64,000 nt of DNA from Burkholderia sp. BCC0506 (GTDB lineage Bacteria; Pseudomonadota; Gammaproteobacteria; Burkholderiales; Burkholderiaceae): positions 248,001 through 312,000 of the forward strand of contig NZ_CADFEN010000006.1 of assembly GCF_902833145.1 (NCBI RefSeq), given 5' to 3'. Shown one piece after another: positions 40,924-50,205 of the stretch. The position numbers were made by a program, and so were the translations under genes. Below the pieces are notes generated by a model, which was not told the DNA's origin, did not search any database, and saw only the letters and a list, made by a program, of their open reading frames with translations. Positions within the stretch are counted from its first letter, which is position 1, and every line of letters starts with the position of its first letter.

Positions 40924-41915
40924 ACGCCCCCCACATGAACGACACGGCGGCCGACGCCGCCACGCTGGATGAAACCGCCGCCCCGGGCGGCCGCCCCGCG
41001 CTCACGCGCCGCGAGCAGAAGGAAGCGTACGAGAACAACAAGCTGTTCAAGCGGATCGTGCGCCAGGTCGGCCAGGCGATCGGCGACTACAACATGATCG
41101 AGGACGGCGACAAGGTGATGGTGTGCCTGTCGGGCGGCAAGGATAGCTACGCGATGCTCGACGTGCTGCTGCGCCTGCGCGAGCGTGCGCCGATCGATTT
41201 CGACATCGTCGCGGTGAACCTCGACCAGAAGCAGCCGGGCTTCCCCGAGCACGTGCTGCCCGAATACCTGAAGCAGGTCGGCGTGCCGTTCCACATCGAG
41301 AACCAGGACACCTACAGCATCGTCAAGCGGCTCGTGCCGGAAGGCAAGACGACCTGCTCGCTGTGCTCGCGGCTGCGCCGCGGGATCCTGTACCGCGTGG
41401 CCGGCGAGCTCGGCGCGACCAAGATCGCGCTCGGCCATCACCGCGACGACATCGTGCAGACGCTGCTGCTGAACATGTTCTACGGCGGCAAGCTGAAGGG
41501 AATGCCGCCGAAGCTGCAGTCGGACGACGGCAAGAACATCGTGATCCGCCCGCTCGCGTACGTGAAGGAAACCGATCTCGAGAAATACGCGGAGCTGCGC
41601 GAATTCCCGATCATCCCGTGCAACCTGTGCGGCAGCCAGCCGAACCTGAAGCGCGCGGAAATGAAGGCGCTGATCCGCGAATGGGACAAGCGCTTCCCGG
41701 GCCGCGTCGATAACATGTTCAACGCGCTCGCGAAGGTCGTGCCGTCGCACCTGATGGACACGACGCTGTACCCGTTCCAGTCGCTGCGCGCGACGGGCGA
41801 GGCCGATCCGCAAGGCGACATCGCGTTCGACGAGGAGCCGTGCGCGTCGGGCGACGACCCGGCCGTGCCGGGCGCCGCCCAGCCGATCTCGATCGTCCAG
41901 TTCGACGACCTGTAA
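40920..41915 (+). CDS. ttcA: tRNA 2-thiocytidine(32) synthetase
   Basis: A 331-residue enzyme that thiolates C32 of several tRNAs. The PP-loop [13 protein letters not shown] near residue 68 binds ATP. The iron-sulfur cluster cysteines are in [12 protein letters not shown] (about 142) and [14 protein letters not shown] (about 235). [26 protein letters not shown] is the family block. The acidic C-terminal tail ([11 protein letters not shown]) is typical of beta-proteobacterial TtcA. It overlaps folB by four bases. Confidence 0.95.
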   Translation: MNAPHMNDTAADAATLDETAAPGGRPALTRREQKEAYENNKLFKRIVRQVGQAIGDYNMIEDGDKVMVCLSGGKDSYAMLDVLLRLRERAPIDFDIVAVNLDQKQPGFPEHVLPEYLKQVGVPFHIENQDTYSIVKRLVPEGKTTCSLCSRLRRGILYRVAGELGATKIALGHHRDDIVQTLLLNMFYGGKLKGMPPKLQSDDGKNIVIRPLAYVKETDLEKYAELREFPIIPCNLCGSQPNLKRAEMKALIREWDKRFPGRVDNMFNALAKVVPSHLMDTTLYPFQSLRATGEADPQGDIAFDEEPCASGDDPAVPGAAQPISIVQFDDL

Positions 41916-42049
41916 GCAGGGCCCGAGCGCCGCCGGAACGGGGCCCGCGGGCCCTGTTCCCGCGCTGTCGCCCCGCCGCGACAGGCCAGGAACGCCAGGG
42001 GCCGCATGCTAAAATGGACGGCTTCGAACTCCCTGACCAAGCGCGCGCC

Positions 42050-43411
42050 ATGAATATCGTGATTTTGGCGGCAGGCACCGGCAAGCGCATGCGTTCCGCG
42101 CTGCCGAAAGTGCTTCACCCCCTGGCCGGCAGGCCGCTCCTCTCCCACGTCATCGACACCGCGCGCACGCTGCAGCCGTCCCGGCTCGTGGTCGTCGTCG
42201 GCCACGGCGCCGAGCAGGTCCAGGCCGCCGTCGCCGCGCCCGATGTCCAGTTCGCGGTGCAGGCCGAGCAGCTCGGCACCGGCCATGCGGTCCGCCAGGC
42301 GCTGCCGCTCCTCGATCCCGCGCAACCGACGCTCGTGCTGTACGGCGACGTGCCGCTCACGCGCGCGTCGACGCTGCGGCGTCTCGTCGATGCCGCGCGC
42401 GAGGGCCGCTACGGGATCCTGACCGTCACGCTCGACGACCCGACCGGCTACGGCCGCATCGTGCGCGACGCGGCCGGCTTCGTCACGCGCATCGTCGAGC
42501 AGAAGGATGCGTCGCCGGAGGAACTGAAGATCGCCGAGATCAACACCGGCATCATCGTCACGCCCACGGCCCAGCTGTCGATGTGGCTCGGCGCGCTGAA
42601 GAACGAGAACGCGCAGGGCGAGTACTACCTGACCGACGTCGTCGAGCTCGCGATCGAGGCCGGCTTCGAGGTCGTCACGTCGCAGCCCGACGAGGAATGG
42701 GAAACGCTCGGCGTGAACAGCAAGGCGCAGCTCGCGGAGCTCGAACGCATTCATCAGCGCAACGTGGCGGACGCGCTGCTCGCCGACGGCGTCACGCTCG
42801 CCGATCCGGCGCGCCTCGACGTGCGCGGCGCGCTGCGCTGCGGCCGCGACGTGTCGATCGACGTGAACTGCGTGTTCGAAGGCAACGTGACGCTCGCCGA
42901 CGACGTGACGATCGGCGCGAACTGCGTGATCCGCAACGCGTCGGTCGGCGCCGGCACGCGCATCGACGCGTTCACGCACATCGACGGCGCCGAACTCGGC
43001 GCGCACACCGTGATCGGCCCGTACGCGCGGCTGCGCCCCGGCGCGCAGCTCGCGGACGAAGCACACGTCGGCAACTTCGTCGAGGTAAAGAACGCGGTGA
43101 TCGGCCACGGCTCGAAGGCGAACCACCTCACGTACATCGGCGACGCCGACATCGGCGCGCGCGTGAACATCGGCGCGGGCACGATCACCTGCAACTACGA
43201 CGGCGCGAACAAGTTCCGCACCGTGATCGAGGACGACGTGTTCGTCGGTTCCGACACGCAGCTCGTCGCGCCCGTGCGCGTCGGCCGCGGCGTGACGATC
43301 GCCGCCGGCACGACGATCTGGAAGGACGTCGCCGAAGGCGTCCTCGCGTTGAACGAGAAGACGCAGACCGCGAAGAGCGGCTACGTCCGCCCGGTCAAGA
43401 AGAAGAGCTGA
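42050..43411 (+). CDS. glmU: Bifunctional N-acetylglucosamine-1-phosphate uridyltransferase / glucosamine-1-phosphate acetyltransferase
   Basis: A 453-residue cytoplasmic enzyme that makes UDP-GlcNAc for peptidoglycan and LPS. The N-terminal uridyltransferase starts [24 protein letters not shown], with [10 protein letters not shown] and EINTGIIV. The C-terminal half is a left-handed beta-helix ([35 protein letters not shown]) with the acetyltransferase signature [19 protein letters not shown] near residue 378. An ideal-looking TGCTAAAAT sits about 40 bases before the start. glmS follows 54 bases later, so the pair forms the aminosugar unit. Confidence 0.96.
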   Translation: MNIVILAAGTGKRMRSALPKVLHPLAGRPLLSHVIDTARTLQPSRLVVVVGHGAEQVQAAVAAPDVQFAVQAEQLGTGHAVRQALPLLDPAQPTLVLYGDVPLTRASTLRRLVDAAREGRYGILTVTLDDPTGYGRIVRDAAGFVTRIVEQKDASPEELKIAEINTGIIVTPTAQLSMWLGALKNENAQGEYYLTDVVELAIEAGFEVVTSQPDEEWETLGVNSKAQLAELERIHQRNVADALLADGVTLADPARLDVRGALRCGRDVSIDVNCVFEGNVTLADDVTIGANCVIRNASVGAGTRIDAFTHIDGAELGAHTVIGPYARLRPGAQLADEAHVGNFVEVKNAVIGHGSKANHLTYIGDADIGARVNIGAGTITCNYDGANKFRTVIEDDVFVGSDTQLVAPVRVGRGVTIAAGTTIWKDVAEGVLALNEKTQTAKSGYVRPVKKKS

Positions 43412-43465
43412 ACCTTTTGCGGGCGCCCGCGCGGCGTCCGCTTCGACTGACAGGATTGACCATTC

Positions 43466-45283
43466 ATGTGCGGCATTGTCGGCGCAGTTGCGCAACGTAA
43501 TATCGTCCCGGTGCTGATCGAAGGATTGCGGCGCCTCGAATACCGCGGCTACGACTCGTGCGGCGTCGCCGTGCTCGAGCCCGGCGCGCCGAAGCGCGCG
43601 CGCAGCGTCGCGCGCGTCGCCGATCTCGATGCGCAGGTGCGCGAGACGCACCTCGAAGGCACGACCGGCGTCGCGCACACGCGCTGGGCCACGCACGGCG
43701 CGCCCGTCACGCACAACGCGCACCCGATCTTCTCGTCGGACGCGCTCGCGCTCGTGCACAACGGCATCATCGAGAACTTCGAGCCGCTGCGCGACGCGCT
43801 GCGCGCGAAGGGCTACGAATTCGTGTCGCAGACCGACACCGAAGTGATCGCGCACCTCGTGCACAGCCTGTACCGCGGCAACCTGTTCGACGCGGTGCGC
43901 GAAGCCGTGCACCAGTTGCACGGCGCATACGCGATCGCCGTGATCCACAAGGACCAGCCGCACACCGTCGTCGGCGCGCGCCAGGGTTCGCCGCTCGTCG
44001 TCGGCCACGGCGACGGCGAGAACTTCCTCGCGTCCGACGCGCTCGCGCTGGCCGGCAGCACCGACCGCTTCACGTTCCTCGAGGAAGGCGACGTGTGCGA
44101 GCTGTCGCTCGACGGCGTGACGATCGTCGACCGTCACGGCGCCGCCGTGCAGCGTGAAATCCGCGTGGTCAGCGCATACGGCGGCGCGGTCGAGCTCGGG
44201 CCCTATCGCCACTTCATGCAGAAGGAAATCTTCGAGCAGCCGCGCGCGATCGGCGACACCGTGCCGCAGACGGAAGCCTTCGACGCGACGCTGTTCGGCG
44301 ACGCGGCGCCCGCTGCGTTCGCGGAGATCGACAGCCTGCTGATCCTCGCGTGCGGCACGAGCTACTACTCGGGCCTCACCGCGAAATACTGGCTCGAATC
44401 GATCGCGAAGATCCCGACCCAGGTCGAGATCGCGAGCGAATACCGCTACCGCGAGTCGGTGCCGAACCCGCGCCAGCTCGTGCTCGTGATCTCGCAGTCG
44501 GGCGAGACGGCCGACACGCTCGCGGCGCTCAAGCACGCGCAGTCGCTCGGCCACACGCATACGCTCGCGGTGTGCAACGTCGCGACGAGCGCGATGGTGC
44601 GCCTGACCGAAATGCAGTTCCTCACGCACGCGGGCACCGAGATCGGCGTCGCGTCGACGAAGGCGTTCACGACGCAGCTCGTCGCGCTGTTCGTGCTGGC
44701 CGCGACGCTCGGCAAGCTGCGCGGGCACGTCGATGCCGCGCAGGAAGCACAATTCCTGAAGGAGCTGCGCCACCTGCCGGCCGCGCTGAACAGCGTGCTC
44801 GCGCTCGAGCCGCAGATCATCGCGTGGTCGGAGGAATTCGCGCGCAAGGAAAACGCGCTGTTCCTCGGCCGCGGGCTGCACTACCCGATCGCGCTCGAGG
44901 GCGCGCTGAAGCTGAAGGAAATCTCGTACATCCACGCCGAGGCCTATCCGGCCGGCGAACTGAAGCACGGGCCGCTCGCGCTCGTCACGGAAGCGATGCC
45001 GGTCGTCACGGTCGCGCCGAACGACACGCTGCTCGAGAAGCTGAAGTCGAACATGCAGGAAGTGCGCGCGCGCGGCGGCGAACTGTACGTGTTCGCCGAT
45101 GCCGACACGCAGATCGTCAACGACGACGGCCTGCACGTGATCCGGATGCCGGAACACTACGGCCAGTTGTCGCCGATCCTGCACGTCGTGCCGCTGCAAC
45201 TGCTCGCGTATCACACCGCATGCGCGCGCGGCACCGACGTCGACAAGCCGCGCAACCTCGCGAAATCGGTGACGGTGGAGTAA
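43466..45283 (+). CDS. glmS: Glutamine--fructose-6-phosphate aminotransferase (isomerizing)
   Basis: A 605-residue enzyme that makes glucosamine-6-phosphate from fructose-6-phosphate and glutamine. The N-terminal Ntn-amidotransferase exposes Cys2 ([12 protein letters not shown]), with [11 protein letters not shown] and [12 protein letters not shown]. Two SIS domains follow ([19 protein letters not shown] near residue 293; [22 protein letters not shown] near 465). The C-terminus [12 protein letters not shown] is invariant in the family. No glmS riboswitch is expected in this group and none is apparent. A long antisense open frame across glmU-glmS is a GC shadow. Confidence 0.97.
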   Translation: MCGIVGAVAQRNIVPVLIEGLRRLEYRGYDSCGVAVLEPGAPKRARSVARVADLDAQVRETHLEGTTGVAHTRWATHGAPVTHNAHPIFSSDALALVHNGIIENFEPLRDALRAKGYEFVSQTDTEVIAHLVHSLYRGNLFDAVREAVHQLHGAYAIAVIHKDQPHTVVGARQGSPLVVGHGDGENFLASDALALAGSTDRFTFLEEGDVCELSLDGVTIVDRHGAAVQREIRVVSAYGGAVELGPYRHFMQKEIFEQPRAIGDTVPQTEAFDATLFGDAAPAAFAEIDSLLILACGTSYYSGLTAKYWLESIAKIPTQVEIASEYRYRESVPNPRQLVLVISQSGETADTLAALKHAQSLGHTHTLAVCNVATSAMVRLTEMQFLTHAGTEIGVASTKAFTTQLVALFVLAATLGKLRGHVDAAQEAQFLKELRHLPAALNSVLALEPQIIAWSEEFARKENALFLGRGLHYPIALEGALKLKEISYIHAEAYPAGELKHGPLALVTEAMPVVTVAPNDTLLEKLKSNMQEVRARGGELYVFADADTQIVNDDGLHVIRMPEHYGQLSPILHVVPLQLLAYHTACARGTDVDKPRNLAKSVTVE

Positions 45284-45368
45284 TACCGGGCGACGGGATC
45301 GGCCCCCGCGGGGACCGTCCCAACCGCGTACGGACGCGAGACAGGCCATTCGGCCAGGTCGAAATATG

Positions 45369-45389
45369 TACCACGTAGTGGTATATAAT
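45369..45389 (+). promoter_or_regulatory. Toxin-antitoxin promoter with operator overlapping the -10 box
   Basis: The perfect dyad TACCAC-GTA-GTGGTA (45369-45383) abuts TATAAT (45384-45389), 26 bases before the toxin ATG. Binding of the antitoxin here would block RNA polymerase, the usual autoregulation of such pairs. Confidence 0.7.
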
Positions 45390-45414
45390 CCTGTGCTAAC
45401 TCGACCGGCTCGAC

Positions 45415-45780
45415 ATGTCCGCTTCCGTACGACGCGTCTTCAAGACGAAGTGGTTTCACAAGGCAGCCGGAAAAGCGGGGATCACCGATGGCGAACTCTG
45501 CCGCGCGGTGCGGGAACTGGCCCGCGGCCAGGGCGTCGATCTCGGCGGCAATGTCTGGAAGAAGCGTCTGGACGGGAATCGGCAGCGCGGGATCGTACTG
45601 GGCAAGGTCGGGCACACGTGGGTGTTCGTGTTCCTGTTCGCGCAATGCGACCGCGACAACATCGACGCACGCGAATTGCGCGCCTTCAGAAAGCTCGCCG
45701 CGGATGTGGGCCGACACACCGACAGCGACATCGCGACGCTGGTCGCACTGAAAGAGCTTGTGGAGATTTGCAATGGCTAA
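45415..45780 (+). CDS. Type II toxin, RelE/HigB-like
   Basis: A 121-residue protein. The RelE-type core includes FKTKWFHKAAGKAGI, then DLGGNVWKKRLDGNRQRGIVLGK, split here, and VFVFLFAQCDRDNID. The family cleaves mRNA on the ribosome or inhibits growth in other ways. Toxin precedes antitoxin, as in higBA-type pairs, and the two frames overlap by eight bases. The operator overlapping the -10 box is just upstream. It sits right after glmS in an otherwise core region. Confidence 0.88.
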   Translation: MSASVRRVFKTKWFHKAAGKAGITDGELCRAVRELARGQGVDLGGNVWKKRLDGNRQRGIVLGKVGHTWVFVFLFAQCDRDNIDARELRAFRKLAADVGRHTDSDIATLVALKELVEICNG

Positions 45781-46093
45781 GGGTCGGTTCAAGAGCGACG
45801 CAACGGAGGCGATCCACAGCGCCGCGTCGGGGCTTTATCGCGCCAGCCTGATCGACAAGAAGACGATGCGGGAATACGACGAGCTCTGCATCGAGGCCGC
45901 CCCGCAATTCGATCCGGAAGCGATCGCCCGCATCCGCAAGTCCGTCAACGTCAGCCAGAGCGTGTTCGCGCTCTACCTGAACACGACGACGTCGACGATC
46001 CGCCAATGGGAACAGGGCGACAAGCGGCCCAGCGGCATCGCGGCGCGCATGCTCCAGATCGTCGAGAAACACGGGCTCGAGGTGTTCTCCTGA
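45773..46093 (+). CDS. Helix-turn-helix antitoxin of the RelE-like pair
   Basis: A 106-residue protein, MAKGRFKSDATEAIHSAASGL. The XRE-type helix-turn-helix is IRKSVNVSQSVFALYLNTTTSTIRQWEQGDKRPSG (residues about 60-92), similar to the NadS/HigA type. It should bind the toxin and repress the promoter at 45369. The N-terminal half probably holds the toxin. ATG at 45773 overlaps the last codons of the toxin gene. Confidence 0.88.
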   Translation: MAKGRFKSDATEAIHSAASGLYRASLIDKKTMREYDELCIEAAPQFDPEAIARIRKSVNVSQSVFALYLNTTTSTIRQWEQGDKRPSGIAARMLQIVEKHGLEVFS

Positions 46094-46163
46094 GCCGGTA
46101 TCCCCGAATGCACATGCACGGCCCCGGCCGGACGCGCGCCGCAATGAATATGACGGAGAGACA

Positions 46164-46646
46164 ATGGTAAGACTGTTTGGATGCGGATTGCTGGCGCTGA
46201 CGTTCGCGTCGACGGGCTGGGCCGCCGAGCACTATGTCGAGGTCTGGAACCCGCCCGAGGCGCGGCAACCTGCGGCCCGTACGCCGGGTACGCGTACGCC
46301 GGATGCCCGTACGCCGACCACCCACTCGGGCGCCGACGCGCGCACCGGCAAGAACGCGGAGAAGCACGCGAGCGCCACACCGAAAGCCGCCGCGAAACCG
46401 CACAAGCGCCGCGTCGCGCAGGCCGTGAAAGCCGACTCGCACCGCCCGGCCGCCGCCGCGACCGCCACCCCGGCTGCCCCGCGCCCCGTTGCGCAGCCCA
46501 CGCCGGGGCGTCTCACGGTGATGCAGCCCGCCGCACCGGACGCGACGCACGCGCTCTCCTTCTCCGACATCCCGCGTCAATACACGCCGGACGGCAACGT
46601 GCTGCAGGTCGGCACGCACGGCCGCGCCGCGGAGGTGACTCGATAA
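46164..46646 (+). CDS. Exported low-complexity protein of unknown function
   Basis: A 160-residue protein with signal peptide MVRLFGCGLLALTFASTGWAA, then EHYVEVWNPPEAR. A threonine-proline repeat (RTPGT, RTPDA, RTPTT) follows, then a lysine/alanine-rich linker and a C-terminal HALSFSDIPRQYTPDGNVLQVG. The DNA under the repeat is three 15-bp units. Its stop codon overlaps the start of the next gene by one base. Function unknown; the repeat resembles a cell-envelope spacer. Confidence 0.7.
   Translation: MVRLFGCGLLALTFASTGWAAEHYVEVWNPPEARQPAARTPGTRTPDARTPTTHSGADARTGKNAEKHASATPKAAAKPHKRRVAQAVKADSHRPAAAATATPAAPRPVAQPTPGRLTVMQPAAPDATHALSFSDIPRQYTPDGNVLQVGTHGRAAEVTR
46278..46322. repeat. Three tandem 15-bp repeats inside the exported protein gene
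   Basis: Units start CGTACGCCG at 46278, 46293 and 46308 and encode RTP-type peptide repeats. Confidence 0.85.
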
Positions 46647-46864
46647 TGGAAGCGCAGACCTACCACGGCTACCAGATCTGGGGCCACGCGATCCTGCAGC
46701 AGGACGAGATCATGCAGCCCGAGCGCTTCGCGGCGAGCGGCACGATCACGCAGAACAACCGGCTCGTCGAGGCGTCGGGCGTGCTCGGCGTGTTCGATAC
46801 CGAAGACGAAGCGCGCGACGCCGGACTCGAATGGGCGCGTGCGTGGATCGACAACCACAGCTGA
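46646..46864 (+). CDS. Conserved hypothetical protein, 72 residues
   Basis: MEAQTYHGYQIWGHAILQQD starts a small protein with a beta-like N-terminal part, SGVLGVFDTEDEARDAGLEWARAW, and a C-terminal helix. No named domain is recognised, but small YxGYxI...EEA proteins of this size are widespread in Burkholderia. ATG overlaps the TAA of the preceding gene by one base (TAATG), so translation is coupled. Confidence 0.75.
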   Translation: MEAQTYHGYQIWGHAILQQDEIMQPERFAASGTITQNNRLVEASGVLGVFDTEDEARDAGLEWARAWIDNHS

Positions 46865-46891
46865 TCGAAGCCGGCAGCATGCATCACCAAT

Positions 46892-46924
46892 GAAAGAAGG
46901 GGCGTCCATGACGCCCCTTCTTTC
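46892..46924. terminator. Bidirectional terminator
   Basis: A perfect 15-bp stem from GAAAGAAGGGGCGTC to its complement, loop CAT, separates the rightward hypothetical gene (ends 46864) from the leftward FTR1 gene (ends 46942). Confidence 0.9.
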
Positions 46925-46941
46925 GTTCGAACCCCGCGCAC

Positions 46942-47778
46942 TCACGCAGCGGCATGCGGCGGCCTCACCGTCTCCCGCGGCCGGCCGACGAGGCGGGCCA
47001 GCACGAGGATCGCCGCCAGCGTCGCGACGTACGCGGCGATCTGGATCCCCGCCGGACGCGCGGTATAGCCGATCAGCGTATGCAGCGCCTTGCCGACGAT
47101 GCTCGTTTCCTTGAGCAGCCACGACGTATCCCACACCGCATCGCCCCACGACGGCACGAGGCCGGCCGCCAGCAGGAAGCCGACGCACTGGCTCGCCATG
47201 CCCGCGGCGAGCAGCACGATCAGCCCGTTGGTGACGGAGAACAGGCGCTTCAACGGAATCTGCAGCAAGCCCGCATACATCGCGTAGCCGAGACCCGCAC
47301 CGCCGAGCACGCCGAGCAGCCCGCCGGCGATCATCTGCGGCGTCTGTCCCGGATCGCCCGCCGCGATCCCGTACAGGAACAGCACGGCCTCGGAACCCTC
47401 GCGCAGCACCGCGACGCCGACCACGATCGCGAGCCCCGTCAGCGGCCGGCTGCCGGCCGCGACCGCCCGGCCGACTTCGCCCATGTGCAGCGCCATTTCG
47501 CGGCCGTGCCGGCTCATCCAGATGCAGTGCCACGCGAGCATCAGCGTCGCGACGAACATCACGCCCGCGTTGAAGACTTCCTGCCCCATGCCGGACGCCC
47601 ATTGCGAGATCACGTCGGCGAACGCCGCGATCAGGCCGGCGCCGACCACGCCGCCCACCAGCCCGCCGCTCACCCACCAGCCGCGCCGCGGCACGCCCTT
47701 CGTGGCGGCCATCACGATCGAGACCACCAGCGCGGCCTCGAGCACTTCACGAAAGACGATCAGGGCAGTAGACAGCAT
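46942..47778 (-). CDS. FTR1-family iron permease
   Basis: A 278-residue inner-membrane protein with seven helices. The two iron-binding REXXE motifs of FTR1/EfeU appear as REVLEA (residues 10-15) and REGSEA (about 127-132), and WHCIWMSRHGREM lies between them. It should carry iron across the membrane, with the cupredoxin encoded 12 bases upstream as periplasmic partner. No EfeO/EfeB, P19 or ferredoxin gene is adjacent. It ends at a shared terminator. Confidence 0.92.
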   Translation of the reverse strand: MLSTALIVFREVLEAALVVSIVMAATKGVPRRGWWVSGGLVGGVVGAGLIAAFADVISQWASGMGQEVFNAGVMFVATLMLAWHCIWMSRHGREMALHMGEVGRAVAAGSRPLTGLAIVVGVAVLREGSEAVLFLYGIAAGDPGQTPQMIAGGLLGVLGGAGLGYAMYAGLLQIPLKRLFSVTNGLIVLLAAGMASQCVGFLLAAGLVPSWGDAVWDTSWLLKETSIVGKALHTLIGYTARPAGIQIAAYVATLAAILVLARLVGRPRETVRPPHAAA

Positions 47779-47790
47779 GTCGGTATCGGC

Positions 47791-48123
47791 TTACTTGACG
47801 GTCAGGTGCGTCTTCGACTGCGCTTCGTGATACTCGTCGTGGAACTCGTAGGTCCCGGCCTTCAGCGGCCCGACCAGGATCTCGACCGACTTGCCGGCCG
47901 GCACGACCTTCTCCGCCTTGAAATCGTCGCTCTCGAATTCGGCGGGCGTCGCATCGAGGTTCTTCACGACGAATTTCACCTTCTTGCCGGCAGGGATCGT
48001 CACGCCATCGGGCGAAAACTTGTGGTCCTTCAGCGTCAGGTTGACGACGTCGTCGGCCGCGAAGGCGGACGTTGCCGAGGCGCCCAGCAGGGCCAGTGCG
48101 AAACCGATAGCGAAACGGGTCAT
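47791..48123 (-). CDS. Periplasmic cupredoxin-like protein, partner of FTR1
   Basis: A 110-residue protein with signal peptide (MTRFAIGFALALLGASATSAFA, mature ADDVVNLTLKDHKFSP). The cupredoxin fold shows PAGKKVKFVVKNLDATPAEFES and GPLKAGTYEFHDEYHEAQSKT. In the FtrABCD ferrous iron systems of Bordetella and Burkholderia, FtrB is a cupredoxin acting with FtrC (the FTR1 permease). Typical cupredoxin copper ligands are only partly visible. It is first in a two-gene operon with a Fur-like site upstream. Confidence 0.85.
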   Translation of the reverse strand: MTRFAIGFALALLGASATSAFAADDVVNLTLKDHKFSPDGVTIPAGKKVKFVVKNLDATPAEFESDDFKAEKVVPAGKSVEILVGPLKAGTYEFHDEYHEAQSKTHLTVK

Positions 48124-48161
48124 GTGCGTAATGGTTTGAAATAGGGAAGGGAATCGATACT

Positions 48162-48180
48162 AAGATCGATTCGCATTTTC
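48162..48180 (-). promoter_or_regulatory. Candidate Fur box
   Basis: Read on the minus strand, GAAAATGCGAATCGATCTT matches 12 of 19 bases of GATAATGATAATCATTATC. It lies 39-57 bases before the cupredoxin start, a suitable place for iron repression. Confidence 0.45.
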
Positions 48181-48386
48181 ATCGCAAAGTATCCTTACTT
48201 CGATCATGGACATCGCGCACCATCGATCGCGTGCGCGCGTTGCCCCGCAAGGCTGCGCCGGATTTCGCCGATAATGGGCGGCCGTCAATCGGGAAAAATT
48301 CGGACTGACGCGCGCACGCGAATGTCCATTCGTCAGACCTCAGCATTACAAATGGCTGATGCGATGCGCGTCGCCGCATGCGGCGC

Positions 48387-48417
48387 TTGACCTTCCCACC
48401 ATGGCAAGCTTCATGCT
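48387..48417 (+). promoter_or_regulatory. CueR-like promoter of the copper chaperone
   Basis: TTGACC (48387-48392) and CATGCT (48412-48417) are 19 bases apart, the long spacer typical of MerR/CueR promoters. The spacer contains the dyad ACCTTCCCA-CCA-TGGCAAGCT (48390-48410), close to the CueR consensus. Confidence 0.7.
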
Positions 48418-48453
48418 GAGCATACTCGTCAACCATCCACCCCGGAGAACACG

Positions 48454-48654
48454 ATGGAATTCGAAGTCCAGGACATGACCTGCGGCGGCTGCGCCAACGC
48501 GATCACGCGCGCGGTGACGGCCGCCGACCCGGCCGCGAAGCTCGACATCGACGTCGCGGCGAAGATCGTCAAGGTCGACTCGGCGCAAGGCGTCGAGCGC
48601 GTGCAGGCGATCATCGAAGCCGCCGGCTTCCATCCCGCGCTGCGCACCGCGTAA
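48454..48654 (+). CDS. Copper chaperone, HMA-domain protein (CopZ-like)
   Basis: A 66-residue ferredoxin-like HMA domain. The metal site is MTCGGCANAI (residues 8-17), with two cysteines for copper(I). KIVKVDSAQGVERVQAIIEAAGF is the usual C-terminal part. It should hand copper to a CopA ATPase, not encoded nearby. A GGAG ribosome site lies ten bases before ATG. Upstream is a CueR-type promoter, indicating copper induction. Confidence 0.92.
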   Translation: MEFEVQDMTCGGCANAITRAVTAADPAAKLDIDVAAKIVKVDSAQGVERVQAIIEAAGFHPALRTA

Positions 48655-48714
48655 CGCACGCCGGAGGCGGCGGGCGCCGCGCCGGACGGCGACGCGCCCG
48701 CGCGCGGCGGCGCG

Positions 48715-50205
48715 TCAGCGCAGCCGGATCAGCGTCGACTTCAGTTCGGTGTACTTCTCGAGCGCGTGCAGCGACTTGTCGCGGCCGTTGCCCGACTGCT
48801 TGTAGCCGCCGAACGGGAAGTTCATGTCGCCGCCCTCGTCATAGCAGTTCACCCACACGGTGCCCGCACGCAGCCGGCGCGACACGTCGTGCGCGGTCGT
48901 CAGGTTCGACGTCCACACGGCCGCGGCGAGCCCGTATTCGGTGTCGTTCGCGATCCGCACGGCCTCGTCGACGTCGTCGAACACGATCACCGACAGCACG
49001 GGCCCGAAGATCTCCTCGCGCGCGATCTTCGCATCGGGCTTCACCTCGAACACCGTCGGCTCGACATAGAAGCCGCCCGTTTCCGCGTTCACGCGCGCAC
49101 CGCCCGTGACGAGCCGGCCTTCGCCGCGCCCCGCTTCGATGTAACCCAGCACGCGTTCGAGCTGGATGCCGTCGACGATCGCGCCCATCGATACCGACGG
49201 ATCGAGCGGATTGCCCGGCACGTACGCGCGGGCGGCCGCGACGAGCTTCTCGATGAACGCATCCTTGATGTCGCGATGCACGAGCAGCCGCGAGCCGGCC
49301 GTGCACATCTCGCCCATGTTGTAGAAGATCGCGCCTGCCGCCGTCCGCGCCGCGCGGTCGAGATCGGGGCAATCGGGCAGTACGATGTTCGGCGACTTGC
49401 CGCCGAGCTCGAGCCACGCACGCTTCAGGTTCGACTGCGCCGCGTACTGCATGATCAGCTTGCCGACCGCCGTCGAGCCCGTGAACGCGATGCAGTCGAC
49501 GTCGCGATGCAGCGCGAGCAGCTTGCCCGGTTCGCCCGCGCCCGGCACGACGTTGAATACGCCGGCCGGGATGCCGGCTTCGAACGCGAGCTGCGCGACG
49601 CGAATCGCGGTCAGCGGCGATTTCTCCGACGGCTTGAGCACGACGCTGTTGCCGGCCGCGAGCGCGGGGCCGAATTTCCATGCGGCCATCAGGATCGGGA
49701 AGTTCCACGGCACGACGGCGGCCACCACGCCGACCGGCTCGCGCGTGACGAGGCCGACGAGATGGTGATCGGCCGGCGCGACCTCGCCGCCGACCTTGTC
49801 GATCGCCTCGGCGAACCATTCGACGCAGTACGCGGCGCCCGGCACGTCGACCGTCGTCGTGTCGCCGATCGGCTTGCCCGCGTCGAGCGTCTCGAGCAGC
49901 GACAGTTCGTCGAGATGCTCGCGCATCAGCGCGGCCCAGCGCAGCAGCACGGCCTTGCGCGCGCGCGGGTTCAGGCCGGCCCATACCCCGGCGTCGAATG
50001 CGCGCCGTGCCGCCGCGACGGCCGCGTTCACGTCCGCTTCGCCGCAGTCGGCGACCTTCGCCAGCACGCGGCCGTCGATCGGGCTCACGCAGTCGAACGT
50101 CCTGCCGCCGTGTGCGTCGCGCGACGCGCCGTCGATGAATGCGCGTCCTTCGATCTCGAGCGACGCCGCCTTGTGTTGCCAGTCAGCCAAAGTCAACTTG
50201 TTCAT
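48715..50205 (-). CDS. puuC: Gamma-glutamyl-gamma-aminobutyraldehyde dehydrogenase
   Basis: A 496-residue aldehyde dehydrogenase. VVPWNFPILMAAWKFGPALAAG near residue 165, the catalytic glutamate in LELGGKSPNIV (about 268), the nucleophile in GEMCTAGSR (Cys about 302), and EEIFGPVLSV (about 398) are all present. In the puu pathway it oxidises gamma-glutamyl-gamma-aminobutyraldehyde to gamma-glutamyl-GABA with NAD(P)+. The neighbouring puuR on the same strand and puuD/puuA across the divergent region support this role over other ALDH types. The gap to puuR is 88 bases. Confidence 0.93.
   Translation of the reverse strand: MNKLTLADWQHKAASLEIEGRAFIDGASRDAHGGRTFDCVSPIDGRVLAKVADCGEADVNAAVAAARRAFDAGVWAGLNPRARKAVLLRWAALMREHLDELSLLETLDAGKPIGDTTTVDVPGAAYCVEWFAEAIDKVGGEVAPADHHLVGLVTREPVGVVAAVVPWNFPILMAAWKFGPALAAGNSVVLKPSEKSPLTAIRVAQLAFEAGIPAGVFNVVPGAGEPGKLLALHRDVDCIAFTGSTAVGKLIMQYAAQSNLKRAWLELGGKSPNIVLPDCPDLDRAARTAAGAIFYNMGEMCTAGSRLLVHRDIKDAFIEKLVAAARAYVPGNPLDPSVSMGAIVDGIQLERVLGYIEAGRGEGRLVTGGARVNAETGGFYVEPTVFEVKPDAKIAREEIFGPVLSVIVFDDVDEAVRIANDTEYGLAAAVWTSNLTTAHDVSRRLRAGTVWVNCYDEGGDMNFPFGGYKQSGNGRDKSLHALEKYTELKSTLIRLR

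Larger units (their letters stand above)
48124..48453. other. Divergent control region between iron operon and copper chaperone
   Basis: The 330 bases contain no gene. A Fur-like box and a CueR-like promoter are described separately. The centre (48190-48380) shows nothing I recognise. Confidence 0.6.

Noticed and set aside
43412-43465. glmS riboswitch-ribozyme
   Set aside because: Only 54 bases separate glmU from glmS, too short for the ribozyme, and that element is typical of Gram-positives.
41480-45349. 1289-codon open frame on the minus strand
   Set aside because: It runs antisense through ttcA, glmU and glmS, all with complete family motifs, and has shadow-type composition.
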